Positions 57,160 through 64,000 of a DNA stretch of 64,000 bases are shown here, piece after piece. The notes beneath the pieces are model-generated. The model did no database searches and was not told where the DNA came from. It was given only the letters and a program-made list of their open reading frames with translations. How positions within the stretch are numbered: position 1 is the first letter of the stretch; the number at the start of each line of letters is the position of its first letter. The stretch is taken from the NCBI GenBank assembly GCA_023386155.1, contig JAEWKH010000066.1, positions 110,492-174,491 of the forward strand, read 5' to 3'. Source of the DNA: Pseudomonadota bacterium. Its GTDB lineage: Bacteria; Pseudomonadota; Alphaproteobacteria; Rhizobiales; Beijerinckiaceae. A program made the translations under genes and the position numbers.

Positions 57160-59175
57160 TCAGAGATTGTGTGTCCGGAGGACTTTTTCAGCCACGGCCT
57201 CGGCCGTGATGCCGAAGTGCTTGTAGAGGTCCTTGTAGGGCGCGCTCGCGCCAAACCCATGCATGCCGACGAAAATTCCGTCGGGCCCGATGACCGAATC
57301 CCAGCCGAAGCGGACCGCCGCCTCGACCGCGACCTTGATCGGCGCGTCGCCGACGATTTCGCGGCGCACCTTCTCGGGCTGGGCCAGGAAGAGGTCCAGC
57401 GAGGGCACCGACACGACACGGACGGCGAAGCTCTGCTCTTCCAGCAGCTTCTGGGCCGCAAGCGCGATCTCGACCTCGGAGCCCGATGCGAAGATGGTCG
57501 CCCGGGCCTTCCCGCTCGCCGGGGAGAGCTCGTAGGCGCCCGTGGCCGAAAGGTTCCGCGCGCCGCCATCCTTGCGGACCTGCGGCAGGGTCTGACGGGT
57601 CAGCGCCAGTGTGCTCGGCCCGTCGACCCGCTCGAGGGCGAGCTGCCAGGCTTCCGCCGTCTCGATGGCGTCCGCCGGGCGGAACACGCGCATCTTCGGC
57701 ATCGAGCGCAGCGCCGCCAGATGCTCCACCGGCTGGTGGGTCGGGCCGTCCTCGCCGAGGCCGATCGAGTCGTGGGTCATCACGTAGACGGCCGGAATTC
57801 CGGCGAGCGCGGCGATACGCATGGCGGGCCGCGCATAATCGGTGAAGACCAGGAAGGTCGCGCCGGCCGGCACATAGCCGCCATGGAGCGCGATGCCGTT
57901 CATGGCCGCCGCCATGCCGTGCTCGCGGATGCCGTAATGGATGTAGCGGCCGGCATAGTGGCCGGGCGAGATGGCGGTGAGGTTCTTGGTCTTGGTGTTG
58001 TTGGAGGGCGTCAGGTCCGCCGAGCCGAGCACCAGCTCCGGAACCGCCTCGGTGATGACCTCGAGGGCGATCTCGCTGGCCTTGCGGGTGGCGACGTTCT
58101 GCGGCTCGGCGACGAGGCGGTCCTTCAGCTTGGCGATGGCATCGGCCAGGCCCTGCGGACGCACGCTGGTCACCCGGCGCTCGAACTCGGCGCGCTTCTC
58201 GGCGGGCAGAGCCTTCAGGCGCTCGGCCCAGGCCTTGCGCAGGCGGCGGCCCTTCTTGCCGGCCTTCGCCCAGGCGTCGCGGATGTTCTCGGGGATCTCG
58301 AAGGGCGCGTGGCTCCAGCGCAGCGCCGCCTTGGCGCCGGCCAGCTCCTCGGCTCCGAGCGGCTCGCCATGGGCCTTGGAGGTGCCGGCCTTCTTCGGGG
58401 CGCCGTAGCCGATGGTGGTCTTGCACGCGATGAGGGTCGGCTTGTCCGACTTCTGGGCGCGGGAGATGGCGCGCTGGATCGCCTTCGGGTCGTGGCCGTC
58501 GATGCGCACCGCGTTCCAGCCGCAGGCCTGGAAGCGCTTCACCTGGTCGACGGAATCCGAGAGCGACAGGGGCCCGTCGATGGAGATGCCGTTGTCGTCG
58601 AAAAGGACGATCATGCGGTTGAGCTTCAGGTGGCCGGCGAGCGCGATAGCTTCCTGGCTGATGCCCTCCATCAGGTCGCCGTCGGAGGCGAGCACATAGG
58701 TGTAGTGGTCGACCAGATCGTCGCCGTACTCGGCGTTGAGCATGCGCTCGGCGAGCGCGAAGCCCACCGCGGTGGCAATGCCCTGGCCGAGCGGGCCGGT
58801 GGTGGTCTCCACGCCGGGGGTCATGAAGTTCTCGGGATGGCCCGGAGTCTTCGAGTCGAGCTTGCGGAAGCTCTTCAGCTCGTCGATGGTCATACCCTTC
58901 ACGCCCGTCAGGTGGAGCAGGGCGTAGAGCAGCATCGAGCCGTGGCCAGCCGAGAGGATGAAGCGGTCGCGATCCGGCCATTTCGGGTCGGCGGCGTCGT
59001 ATTTCAGGAACTTGGTGAACAGCACCGTCGCCATGTCGGCGGCGCCCATGGGCAGGCCCGGATGGCCGGATTTGGCTTGTTCGACGGCGTCCATGGCGAG
59101 GACGCGAACGGCGTTCGCCAGATCGGAATGGGTGACGCGATCGGCGGAGACGGTATCTTGCACGGCGAGATCCAC
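57160..59175 (-). CDS. tkt: Transketolase
   Basis: The 671-residue protein has the thiamine diphosphate motif LASDGDLMEGISQEAIALAGHLKLNRMIVLFDDN, the GHPGLPMGAADMATVLF start and HDSIGLGEDGPTHQPVEHLAALR in the pyrimidine domain. It transfers two-carbon units in the pentose phosphate pathway. It lies 45 bp before gap and likely heads a shared transcript. A very long antisense frame here is only a shadow. Confidence 0.96.
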   Translation of the reverse strand: MDLAVQDTVSADRVTHSDLANAVRVLAMDAVEQAKSGHPGLPMGAADMATVLFTKFLKYDAADPKWPDRDRFILSAGHGSMLLYALLHLTGVKGMTIDELKSFRKLDSKTPGHPENFMTPGVETTTGPLGQGIATAVGFALAERMLNAEYGDDLVDHYTYVLASDGDLMEGISQEAIALAGHLKLNRMIVLFDDNGISIDGPLSLSDSVDQVKRFQACGWNAVRIDGHDPKAIQRAISRAQKSDKPTLIACKTTIGYGAPKKAGTSKAHGEPLGAEELAGAKAALRWSHAPFEIPENIRDAWAKAGKKGRRLRKAWAERLKALPAEKRAEFERRVTSVRPQGLADAIAKLKDRLVAEPQNVATRKASEIALEVITEAVPELVLGSADLTPSNNTKTKNLTAISPGHYAGRYIHYGIREHGMAAAMNGIALHGGYVPAGATFLVFTDYARPAMRIAALAGIPAVYVMTHDSIGLGEDGPTHQPVEHLAALRSMPKMRVFRPADAIETAEAWQLALERVDGPSTLALTRQTLPQVRKDGGARNLSATGAYELSPASGKARATIFASGSEVEIALAAQKLLEEQSFAVRVVSVPSLDLFLAQPEKVRREIVGDAPIKVAVEAAVRFGWDSVIGPDGIFVGMHGFGASAPYKDLYKHFGITAEAVAEKVLRTHNL

Positions 59176-59356
59176 AAGTCTTGAGGGCCCCGCAAAAGGG
59201 GCGGGTCTGTCTGGAAAAGGCGTGGGCTCCTTAACACGGGGGAGGGGCGAGTCAAAGACTGGAGGGGCATAATCCCCTTAAGGACCGTGGGTCCCGATGC
59301 CCGCGAACGGGCGGCCTGTCCCTCAAGAGGCGCATCCTCGGCGCGGGCGAGCCGGG

Positions 59357-59462
59357 CCCGAAAGTAGGATCCCCTTTCGGGATTTTCCCGATGCTTATTC
59401 GTTATGCTCGCGCATCGTTCGGGGCGGAAAACCGGGTCCACTTTTTCGCACAATGCGCTAGT
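59357..59462. repeat. Dispersed palindromic repeat, copy 6
   Basis: GCCCGAAAGTAGGATCCCCTTTCGGG with CCGATGCTT at the left and GGAAAACCGGGTCCACTTTTTCGC with CAATGCGCTAG at the right. It lies between divergent tkt and the DUF4164 gene. Confidence 0.75.
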
Positions 59463-59483
59463 GTCGTCCCCGATTCAGGAGGC

Positions 59484-59780
59484 ATGATGGCGCCCACACT
59501 CGAGGAAGCGATGAAGCGGCTGGACATGGCCCTGGGCCTTCTCGAGGCCTCGGTCTCGCGCCGGCTGGAGGCCGAGAAGCGGCGCGGCGCCCTGGAAACC
59601 GAGCTCCAGCTCATGCAGGACGACCGGGCCCGCCTCGCCGTGGAGCTCGACGGCGCGCTCACGAGGCTCCACCGTTTCGAGGCGGCCGCCGACGATGTCG
59701 GCCGGCGGGTCCGCCAGGCCATCGGGGCCGTCCAGACCGTCCTGGCCCAGGCAGGCCGGCTCGAGCCGGAGGAGGGCTAG
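59484..59780 (+). CDS. DUF4164 protein
   Basis: The 98-residue coiled-coil protein TLEEAMKRLDMALGLLEASVSRRLEAEKRRGALETELQLMQDDRARLAVELDGAL...VRQAIGAVQTVL fits DUF4164, common just upstream of zapA in Rhizobiales. Two consecutive ATGs (59484 and 59487) can start it. Likely linked with cell division by location. Confidence 0.85.
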   Translation: MMAPTLEEAMKRLDMALGLLEASVSRRLEAEKRRGALETELQLMQDDRARLAVELDGALTRLHRFEAAADDVGRRVRQAIGAVQTVLAQAGRLEPEEG

Positions 59781-59782
59781 CC

Positions 59783-60151
59783 ATGCCCCAGGTGACGGTG
59801 ACGATTGCCGGACAGACATACCGCATGGCCTGCGCCGAGGGCGAGGAAGGGCATCTCGAAGGTCTGGCGGCGTCCTACGACGCCCGGATCAGGGAGCTGC
59901 GCGGATCTTTCGGGGAAATCGGCGACCTGCGCCTCCACGTCATGGCGGCCCTCGCCCAGGCGGACGAGCTGCACGAGACGAAAAGGCGGGTCGCCGCCCT
60001 GGAAGCGGAAGTGGCGACGCTCAACAGCATCAACGCCTCCAGGGACGAGCGCCTGGAGCGGATCGAGGCGAGGCTCGCCGAGGGCGTCCAGATGGCGGCC
60101 GAGCGAATCGAGGAGCTGGCCCGCAGCCTGAACGCGACGGGGCAGGGGTAG
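59783..60151 (+). CDS. zapA: Cell division protein ZapA
   Basis: The 122-residue protein has VTVTIAGQTYRMACAEGEEGHLEGLAASYDARIRELRG, the ZapA N-terminal motif, then a coiled coil. ZapA cross-links FtsZ filaments. It begins 2 bp after the DUF4164 gene, so the two form an operon. Confidence 0.92.
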   Translation: MPQVTVTIAGQTYRMACAEGEEGHLEGLAASYDARIRELRGSFGEIGDLRLHVMAALAQADELHETKRRVAALEAEVATLNSINASRDERLERIEARLAEGVQMAAERIEELARSLNATGQG

Positions 60152-60154
60152 GGC

Positions 60155-60296
60155 GCCGTTCCCGGACTCGATCCGGGCACCGGCGCCTGTCATACCCGCC
60201 ACTGTCATGGCCGGGCTTGTCCCGGCCATCCCGATCCTGAAAGGCTCGGAGCTTCGGACGATCGAGATCACCGGCACAAGGCCGGTGATGACGTAG
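60155..60296. repeat. Intergenic repeat block after zapA
   Basis: GGCGCCGTTCCCGGACTCGATCCGGGCACCGGCGCC is one palindrome, followed by TGTCATGGCCGGGCTTGTCCCGGCCATCCCG and GATCACCGGCACAAGGCCGGTGATGACG. Parts recur at 33491-33610. Non-coding; the first stem may also end zapA transcription. Confidence 0.65.
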
Positions 60297-60345
60297 GGGC
60301 ATTGGCTCTCGATGAGCCTGTCTCCCGGGATCGAAGGATCGCCGG

Positions 60346-60630
60346 TCAGGCCTGATGGGACAGCCGGTGCTGGCGCTGCCGGAGCTTGGCCAGAAGCTCC
60401 ACATAGGGCTCCCGCCGCTCGTGATGGGCCGCGATGACCTTCTTCTTGATGTAGGCCTTCACGTTCTGGTCGGTCGTGCTTTTCTCGATCCGGTCCAGTT
60501 CGACGTCGTACTCGAAATCGATGTTGCCGAGCATGTGCAGCACTTCGCGCATCATGGAATCGATGCTGGGCGAGTCCGCGCCGTTGCTTCGCTGCAATTC
60601 CTTGTCATTATTGTGTTCCAGATGGGCCAT
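60346..60630 (-). CDS. Conserved hypothetical protein
   Basis: The 94-residue soluble protein (SMMREVLHMLGNIDFEYDVELDRIEKSTTDQNVKAYIKKKVIAAHHERREPYVELLAKLRQ) is helical and charged. I do not recognise a named family. The ATG at 60630 is preferred since the longer frame upstream is arginine- and proline-rich shadow. AGAGGGAAC precedes it. Confidence 0.65.
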   Translation of the reverse strand: MAHLEHNNDKELQRSNGADSPSIDSMMREVLHMLGNIDFEYDVELDRIEKSTTDQNVKAYIKKKVIAAHHERREPYVELLAKLRQRQHRLSHQA

Positions 60631-60799
60631 GTTCCCTCTCCTGATGAATGGCGCATCCCCCACATCGGCCATTTGGCGAGGTTCCGGCGGCCATGGCCAT
60701 TCCGTAATGTTACGGAGGCGGCGTCCTCGCCGGAGGCGCAAAGATCTCGGTCCGGCCTCACTTTTCCCCTTTCAACCGGGCCCCATCCTCCCTACATAG

Positions 60800-60935
60800 G
60801 AAAGGCGGGGCTGCGGGGCGCGTTAGGAGTTCATATTCCCCGGGGCCTTATCGATCCTGAAGGGAGCTGTCCCTGACCCGGTCCCTGGACCGGGACACAC
60901 GGCGCCCACCTACTTTGTAGGTTCCCGGGATCGCT
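60800..60935 (+). ncRNA. ssrS: 6S RNA (probable)
   Basis: Between zapA and the 5-formyltetrahydrofolate cyclo-ligase gene, the classic site of 6S RNA, lies a region with an apical stem CCCGGTCC / GGACCGGG (60877-60894). Flanking pairing GGGCGC (60816-60821) with GCGCCC (60902-60907) closes it, and the small hairpin CCTAC-TTT-GTAGG (60909-60921) is the one found in alphaproteobacterial 6S near the central bubble. 6S RNA binds sigma-70 polymerase. Ends are approximate. Confidence 0.65.
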
Positions 60936-60950
60936 TCTCCGACGGTTTCT

Positions 60951-61547
60951 GTGGCTCCGCACTTCATGCAATCTCTTCCCCCTCCCGCCCTGAAAGAGCG
61001 CCTGCGCAGCGAGATGCTCGCGCGCCGCGACGCCCTCGACGACGGCCTTCGCGAGGAGGCCGCGCGCCGCATCGCCGAGCGCGCCCTCGGCCTGTCCGAA
61101 CTGCGGGACGTCACGCCGGTCGGGGCCTATTGGCCGATCCGCAGCGAGGTCGATCCGCGCCGTCTCATGGAGGCGCTGATCGCGCGCGGGCAGGACATAG
61201 CCCTCTCCCAGATCCTCCATCCCCACCTGAGCTGGCGCCTGTGGCGGCCCGGAGACGTCCTGGTCAAGGGCGGCTTCGGCGTGCGCGAGCCCGGACCCGA
61301 CGCACCGGAGGTTTTCCCCAAGGCGCTGCTCGTGCCGCTCGTCGCCTTCGACCGCCGGGGAGGGCGCATCGGCTACGGCAAGGGCCATTTCGACCGGGCC
61401 ATCGCGGCGCTCGAAACGCAGCATCCGGTCTTGACCGTCGGGCTCGCCTATGCGGTTCAGGAGATCGACGAGGTGCCGGTCGAACCCCATGACCGGCTCC
61501 TCGACGTTATCATCACCGAAGCCGAACTCGTTCGGACGGATTCCTAG
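60951..61547 (+). CDS. 5-formyltetrahydrofolate cyclo-ligase
   Basis: The 198-residue protein has LKERLRSEMLARRDALDD, PVGAYWPIRSEVDPRRLMEALIARGQDIALSQI, LVPLVAFDRRGGRIGYGKGHFDRAI and the ATP/substrate residues typical of the family. It converts 5-formyl- to 5,10-methenyl-THF. It starts by GTG at 60951 or ATG at 60966; neither has a clear ribosome binding site. Confidence 0.92.
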   Translation: MAPHFMQSLPPPALKERLRSEMLARRDALDDGLREEAARRIAERALGLSELRDVTPVGAYWPIRSEVDPRRLMEALIARGQDIALSQILHPHLSWRLWRPGDVLVKGGFGVREPGPDAPEVFPKALLVPLVAFDRRGGRIGYGKGHFDRAIAALETQHPVLTVGLAYAVQEIDEVPVEPHDRLLDVIITEAELVRTDS

Positions 61548-61560
61548 TTAAGGACCCACC

Positions 61561-62382
61561 ATGCGTCTTCTCTTCCTCGGCGACATCGTCGGGCGGCCCG
61601 GCCGCAACGCGGTGATCGAGCGCCTGCCGTCCTTACGTGACCGCTGGCAGCTCGACTGCGTGGTCATCAATGCCGAGAATTCCGCCGGCGGCTTCGGCAT
61701 CACCGAGGCGATCTGCGACGAGATCCTGGCCGCGGGCGCCGACGCCATCACGCTCGGCAACCATTCCTGGGACCAGCGCGAGACGCTCGTGTTCATCGAG
61801 CGCCAGCCGCGGCTGCTGCGCCCCGTCAACTTCCCGCCCGGAACGCCCGGGCGGGGCGCGAACCTCATCGACACGCGCTCGGGCGCCCGGGTCCTCGTCG
61901 TCAACGTCATGGGCCGCCTCTACATGGACCCGCTCGACGATCCCTTCGCGGCCGTCGACCGGGAGCTCGAGACCTGTCCCATGGGCCAGGTGGCGGACGC
62001 GATCGTCGTCGACGTGCATGCGGAGGCGACGAGCGAGAAGGAGGCCATGGGCCATCATCTCGACGGGCGGGCGAGCCTCGTGGTCGGCACCCATACCCAT
62101 GTGCCCACCGCCGATCACCGGGTCCTGACGGGCGGTACGGCCTACATATCCGATGCGGGCATGTGCGGCGATTACGATTCCGTGCTCGGCATGCAGAAGG
62201 AGGAGGCGATCCGCCGCTTCCTGCAGAAGACCCCGGGCACCCGCCTGGAGCCGGGCCTGGGCGAGGGCACGCTCTCGGGCATCGCCGTCGAGACCGACGA
62301 CCGCACCGGCCTCGCGCGGCGGGTGGCGGCGGTCCGCCTCGGGCCGCACCTGGAGGAGAGCTGGCCGCGGTTCTGGGATTGA
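61561..62382 (+). CDS. YmdB-family metallophosphoesterase
   Basis: The 273-residue protein starts MRLLFLGDIVGRPGRNAVIERLPSLRD and shows VINAENSAGGFGITEAICDEI, LGNHSWDQRE, VDVHAEATSEKEAMGHHLDGRASLVVGTHTHVPTAD and MCGDYDSVLGM, the TIGR00282/YmdB family set with its metal ligands. Members hydrolyse 2',3'-cyclic nucleotides. It begins 13 bp after the cyclo-ligase gene. Confidence 0.92.
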   Translation: MRLLFLGDIVGRPGRNAVIERLPSLRDRWQLDCVVINAENSAGGFGITEAICDEILAAGADAITLGNHSWDQRETLVFIERQPRLLRPVNFPPGTPGRGANLIDTRSGARVLVVNVMGRLYMDPLDDPFAAVDRELETCPMGQVADAIVVDVHAEATSEKEAMGHHLDGRASLVVGTHTHVPTADHRVLTGGTAYISDAGMCGDYDSVLGMQKEEAIRRFLQKTPGTRLEPGLGEGTLSGIAVETDDRTGLARRVAAVRLGPHLEESWPRFWD

Positions 62383-62481
62383 CTCCGGCTTCCTCCCTCC
62401 CCGCCAGGGGGAGGGGATCGAGGCGCCGCTCCCTTGGCGTCGAGCGGAACCGTCCCCATCTCTGCGCCACGGAGGACCCAG

Positions 62482-63174
62482 GTGGACGCCAAGATCGAAC
62501 CGGCCAGCGCCAGACGACACCCCTATCACGAGGAAAGCGAGTTCCACCGGGCGCATGAGCACCAGAGCGCCTCCGCGGTCCTGCGCGCCGTGATCGACGA
62601 GGCCAAGGGCGAGACGATCTCCATCGGAGAGATCATCGAGGCCTTCGGCGAGCGCGCCTTCGGCTTCGTGCTGATCCTGTTCTCCCTGCCGAACTGCGTG
62701 CCGGCCCCGCCCGGCGTCGCCGGCATCGTGGGCACCCCGGTCCTGATCTTCGGCATCCAGATGATGCTGGGCCACACCCGGCCCTGGCTGCCCGGCTTCA
62801 TCCTACGGCGCAGCGTGTCCACGGCGAAGTTCAAGCGCCTCATCGACATCGCGGAGCCCAAGCTCCAAAAACTGGAGAGCTATTGCCGCCCCCGCCTGCT
62901 CCCGCTCTTCGGGCCCTTCGGGGACCGGGTGGCCGGGTTCTTCGCCTTCCTGGTCGCCCTGTCGGTCCTGATCCCATTCCCGGGCACCAACTTCCCGCCC
63001 TCCATCGCGCTGGTCATCGCCTCCATCGCCATCATGGAGGAGGACGGCTACCTCCTGATCCTCGGCTACTTGATCGGACTGGCCGGGCTCGCCTATACGG
63101 CGACGGTCCTGGGTGCCTCCTACCACCTGATCCTGGCGGGCATCCACAGCCTGCCGTCCTGGCTCGGGTTTTAG
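62482..63174 (+). CDS. exoD: Exopolysaccharide synthesis protein ExoD family
   Basis: The 230-residue membrane protein has a soluble start and then four to five hydrophobic segments, including FGFVLILFSLPNCVPAPPGVAGIVGTPVLIFGIQMMLG, which is the ExoD hallmark, and PGTNFPPSIALVIASIAIMEEDGYLLILGYLIGLAG. ExoD is needed for normal exopolysaccharide and alkaline tolerance in Sinorhizobium; the mechanism is unknown. The GTG at 62482 follows GGAGGA. Confidence 0.88.
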   Translation: MDAKIEPASARRHPYHEESEFHRAHEHQSASAVLRAVIDEAKGETISIGEIIEAFGERAFGFVLILFSLPNCVPAPPGVAGIVGTPVLIFGIQMMLGHTRPWLPGFILRRSVSTAKFKRLIDIAEPKLQKLESYCRPRLLPLFGPFGDRVAGFFAFLVALSVLIPFPGTNFPPSIALVIASIAIMEEDGYLLILGYLIGLAGLAYTATVLGASYHLILAGIHSLPSWLGF

Positions 63175-63319
63175 GCGGGGCAGGTATTTTCAGGATCGCT
63201 CGCCGGGGGGCTTTGCCTCAGGCCCTTCGCCGCCTTATAAGCCTGCCATCGTCAACTTTCCCGGCCTGATGGGCGCTTGAACCGCAAGCGGCTCTCGGCC
63301 GAACTTTCCGGAGGCCCCG

Positions 63320-64000
63320 ATGGCCGGGCATTCACAGTTCAAGAATATCATGCACCGCAAGGGCAAGGTCGATGCGGTGCGCTCCAAGGTGTTTTCCAAG
63401 CTCGCCCGCGAAATCACCGTGGCGGCCAAGATGGGCCTGCCCGACCCCAACATGAACCCGCGCCTGCGCGCCGCGATCCTCGCCGCCCGCGCCGAGAACA
63501 TGCCCAAGGACAACATCCAGCGCGCCATCAACAAGGCCTCGGGCGGCGACGCGGAGAACTACGACGAGATCCGCTACGAGGGCTACGGCCCCGGCGGCGC
63601 GGCCATCATCGTCGAGGCGATGACCGACAACCGCAACCGCACCGCCTCCGACATCCGCTCCTACTTCACCAAGAGCGGCGGCAACCTCGCCGAGACCGGC
63701 GCCGTCTCGTTCATGTTCGATCGGGTCGGCTACATCGAGTTCGGTCCCGAGGTGGCGGACGCCGACGCCATGCTGGAAGCCGCCATCGATGCCGGCGCGG
63801 ACGACGTGGCCTCCTCGGAGAACGCCCACGAGATCTATTGCGACCAGGGCTCCCTCAACGAGGTGACCAAGGCACTCGAGGACAAGTTCGGCGAGCCCAA
63901 GGCGTCGAAGCTCGTCTGGAAGCCCCAGACCCCGGTGGCTGTCGACGACGAGACCGGCGAGAAGCTGATGAAGCTGATGGAGTCGCTCGAGGAGCACGAC
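63320..64000 (+). CDS. YebC/PmpR-family regulator or translation factor, C-terminus cut
   Basis: The frame starts at ATG 63320 after GGAGG and runs to the window edge without a stop (227 codons). It reads MAGHSQFKNIMHRKGKVDAVRSKVFSKLAREITVAAKMGLPDPN and has RYEGYGPGGAAIIVEAMTDNRNRTASDIRSYFTKSGGNLAETGAVSFMF, the YebC family signature. Members act as DNA-binding regulators or, as recently proposed for YebC, in translation of proline stretches. About 20 residues are missing beyond the edge. Confidence 0.93.
   Translation, partial: MAGHSQFKNIMHRKGKVDAVRSKVFSKLAREITVAAKMGLPDPNMNPRLRAAILAARAENMPKDNIQRAINKASGGDAENYDEIRYEGYGPGGAAIIVEAMTDNRNRTASDIRSYFTKSGGNLAETGAVSFMFDRVGYIEFGPEVADADAMLEAAIDAGADDVASSENAHEIYCDQGSLNEVTKALEDKFGEPKASKLVWKPQTPVAVDDETGEKLMKLMESLEEHD

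Noticed and set aside
57169..59184. A 671-codon frame antisense to transketolase
   Set aside because: Same reason: it exactly mirrors a well conserved gene and has shadow-type composition.
1..64000. CRISPR arrays, tRNA or rRNA genes
   Set aside because: No regularly spaced direct repeats and no tRNA cloverleaf or rRNA sequence were noticed by eye; a dedicated search was not possible.

Overview
The window comes from an alphaproteobacterium of the order Hyphomicrobiales (Rhizobiales), most like Methylobacteriaceae such as Microvirga. This rests on the marker genes trcR (DUF1013), an rcdA-like DUF1465 gene, DUF1192, DUF4164, gapR (DUF2312) and an aa3-type oxidase subunit IV. Dispersed palindromic intergenic repeats sharing the AAAGTGG...CCACTTT core also fit that order. 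The species cannot be fixed from sequence alone.

Positions 1 to about 19,985 look like the right-hand part of a genomic island. It is visibly lower in G+C than the rest, gene density and strand use are irregular, and it ends inside a broken core gapR gene whose 3' end survives at 19,986-20,183. The island carries its own full-length gapR copy at 19,392-19,667. No integrase is visible, so the other end lies outside the window.

The island is dominated by predicted anti-phage functions. The centrepiece is a three-gene operon with ATGA overlaps (3,922-7,183, minus strand). It encodes a class III nucleotide cyclase with two complementary half-domains, an E2 (ubiquitin-conjugating-like) protein with a cysteine-rich tail, and an effector joining a cyclic-nucleotide-binding domain to a TIR-like NADase domain. 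Cyclase and effector match the Pycsar design; the E2-like protein is an unexpected third component. Divergent from it lie an XRE repressor and an ImmA/IrrE metallopeptidase gene, the pairing known as CapH/CapP from CBASS loci. Next come an AbiH-family gene, a PIN-domain gene, a transglutaminase-like gene and a complete ABC three-component (ABC-3C) operon of lipase-like effector, middle component and SMC-like ATPase. A cluster of a Lon-like AAA ATPase, a DUF6634-like protein, a ParA-like ATPase with a degenerate P-loop and a small HTH regulator closes the island. A cyanobacterial-looking plsY copy lies near its left side.

Positions 20,000-64,000 are ordinary GC-rich chromosome. They hold cell-wall enzymes (M15-like peptidase, L,D-transpeptidase), oligoendopeptidase pepF, an ABC1 kinase, a glycosyltransferase, the three-gene proton-translocating transhydrogenase pntAA-pntAB-pntB, purE-purK, rpsU, prpE, cell-cycle regulators trcR and rcdA-like, rpmE, an MsbA-like exporter and a proline iminopeptidase. 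A MotA/OmpA-like pair, suhB, thiE and the carbon block tkt-gap-pgk-fba (all minus strand) follow. The window ends with zapA, a probable 6S RNA next to the 5-formyltetrahydrofolate cyclo-ligase gene, a YmdB-type phosphoesterase, exoD and the start of a yebC-family gene. A second structured RNA candidate lies at about 44,500-44,608. Several strong intrinsic terminators separate convergent genes.
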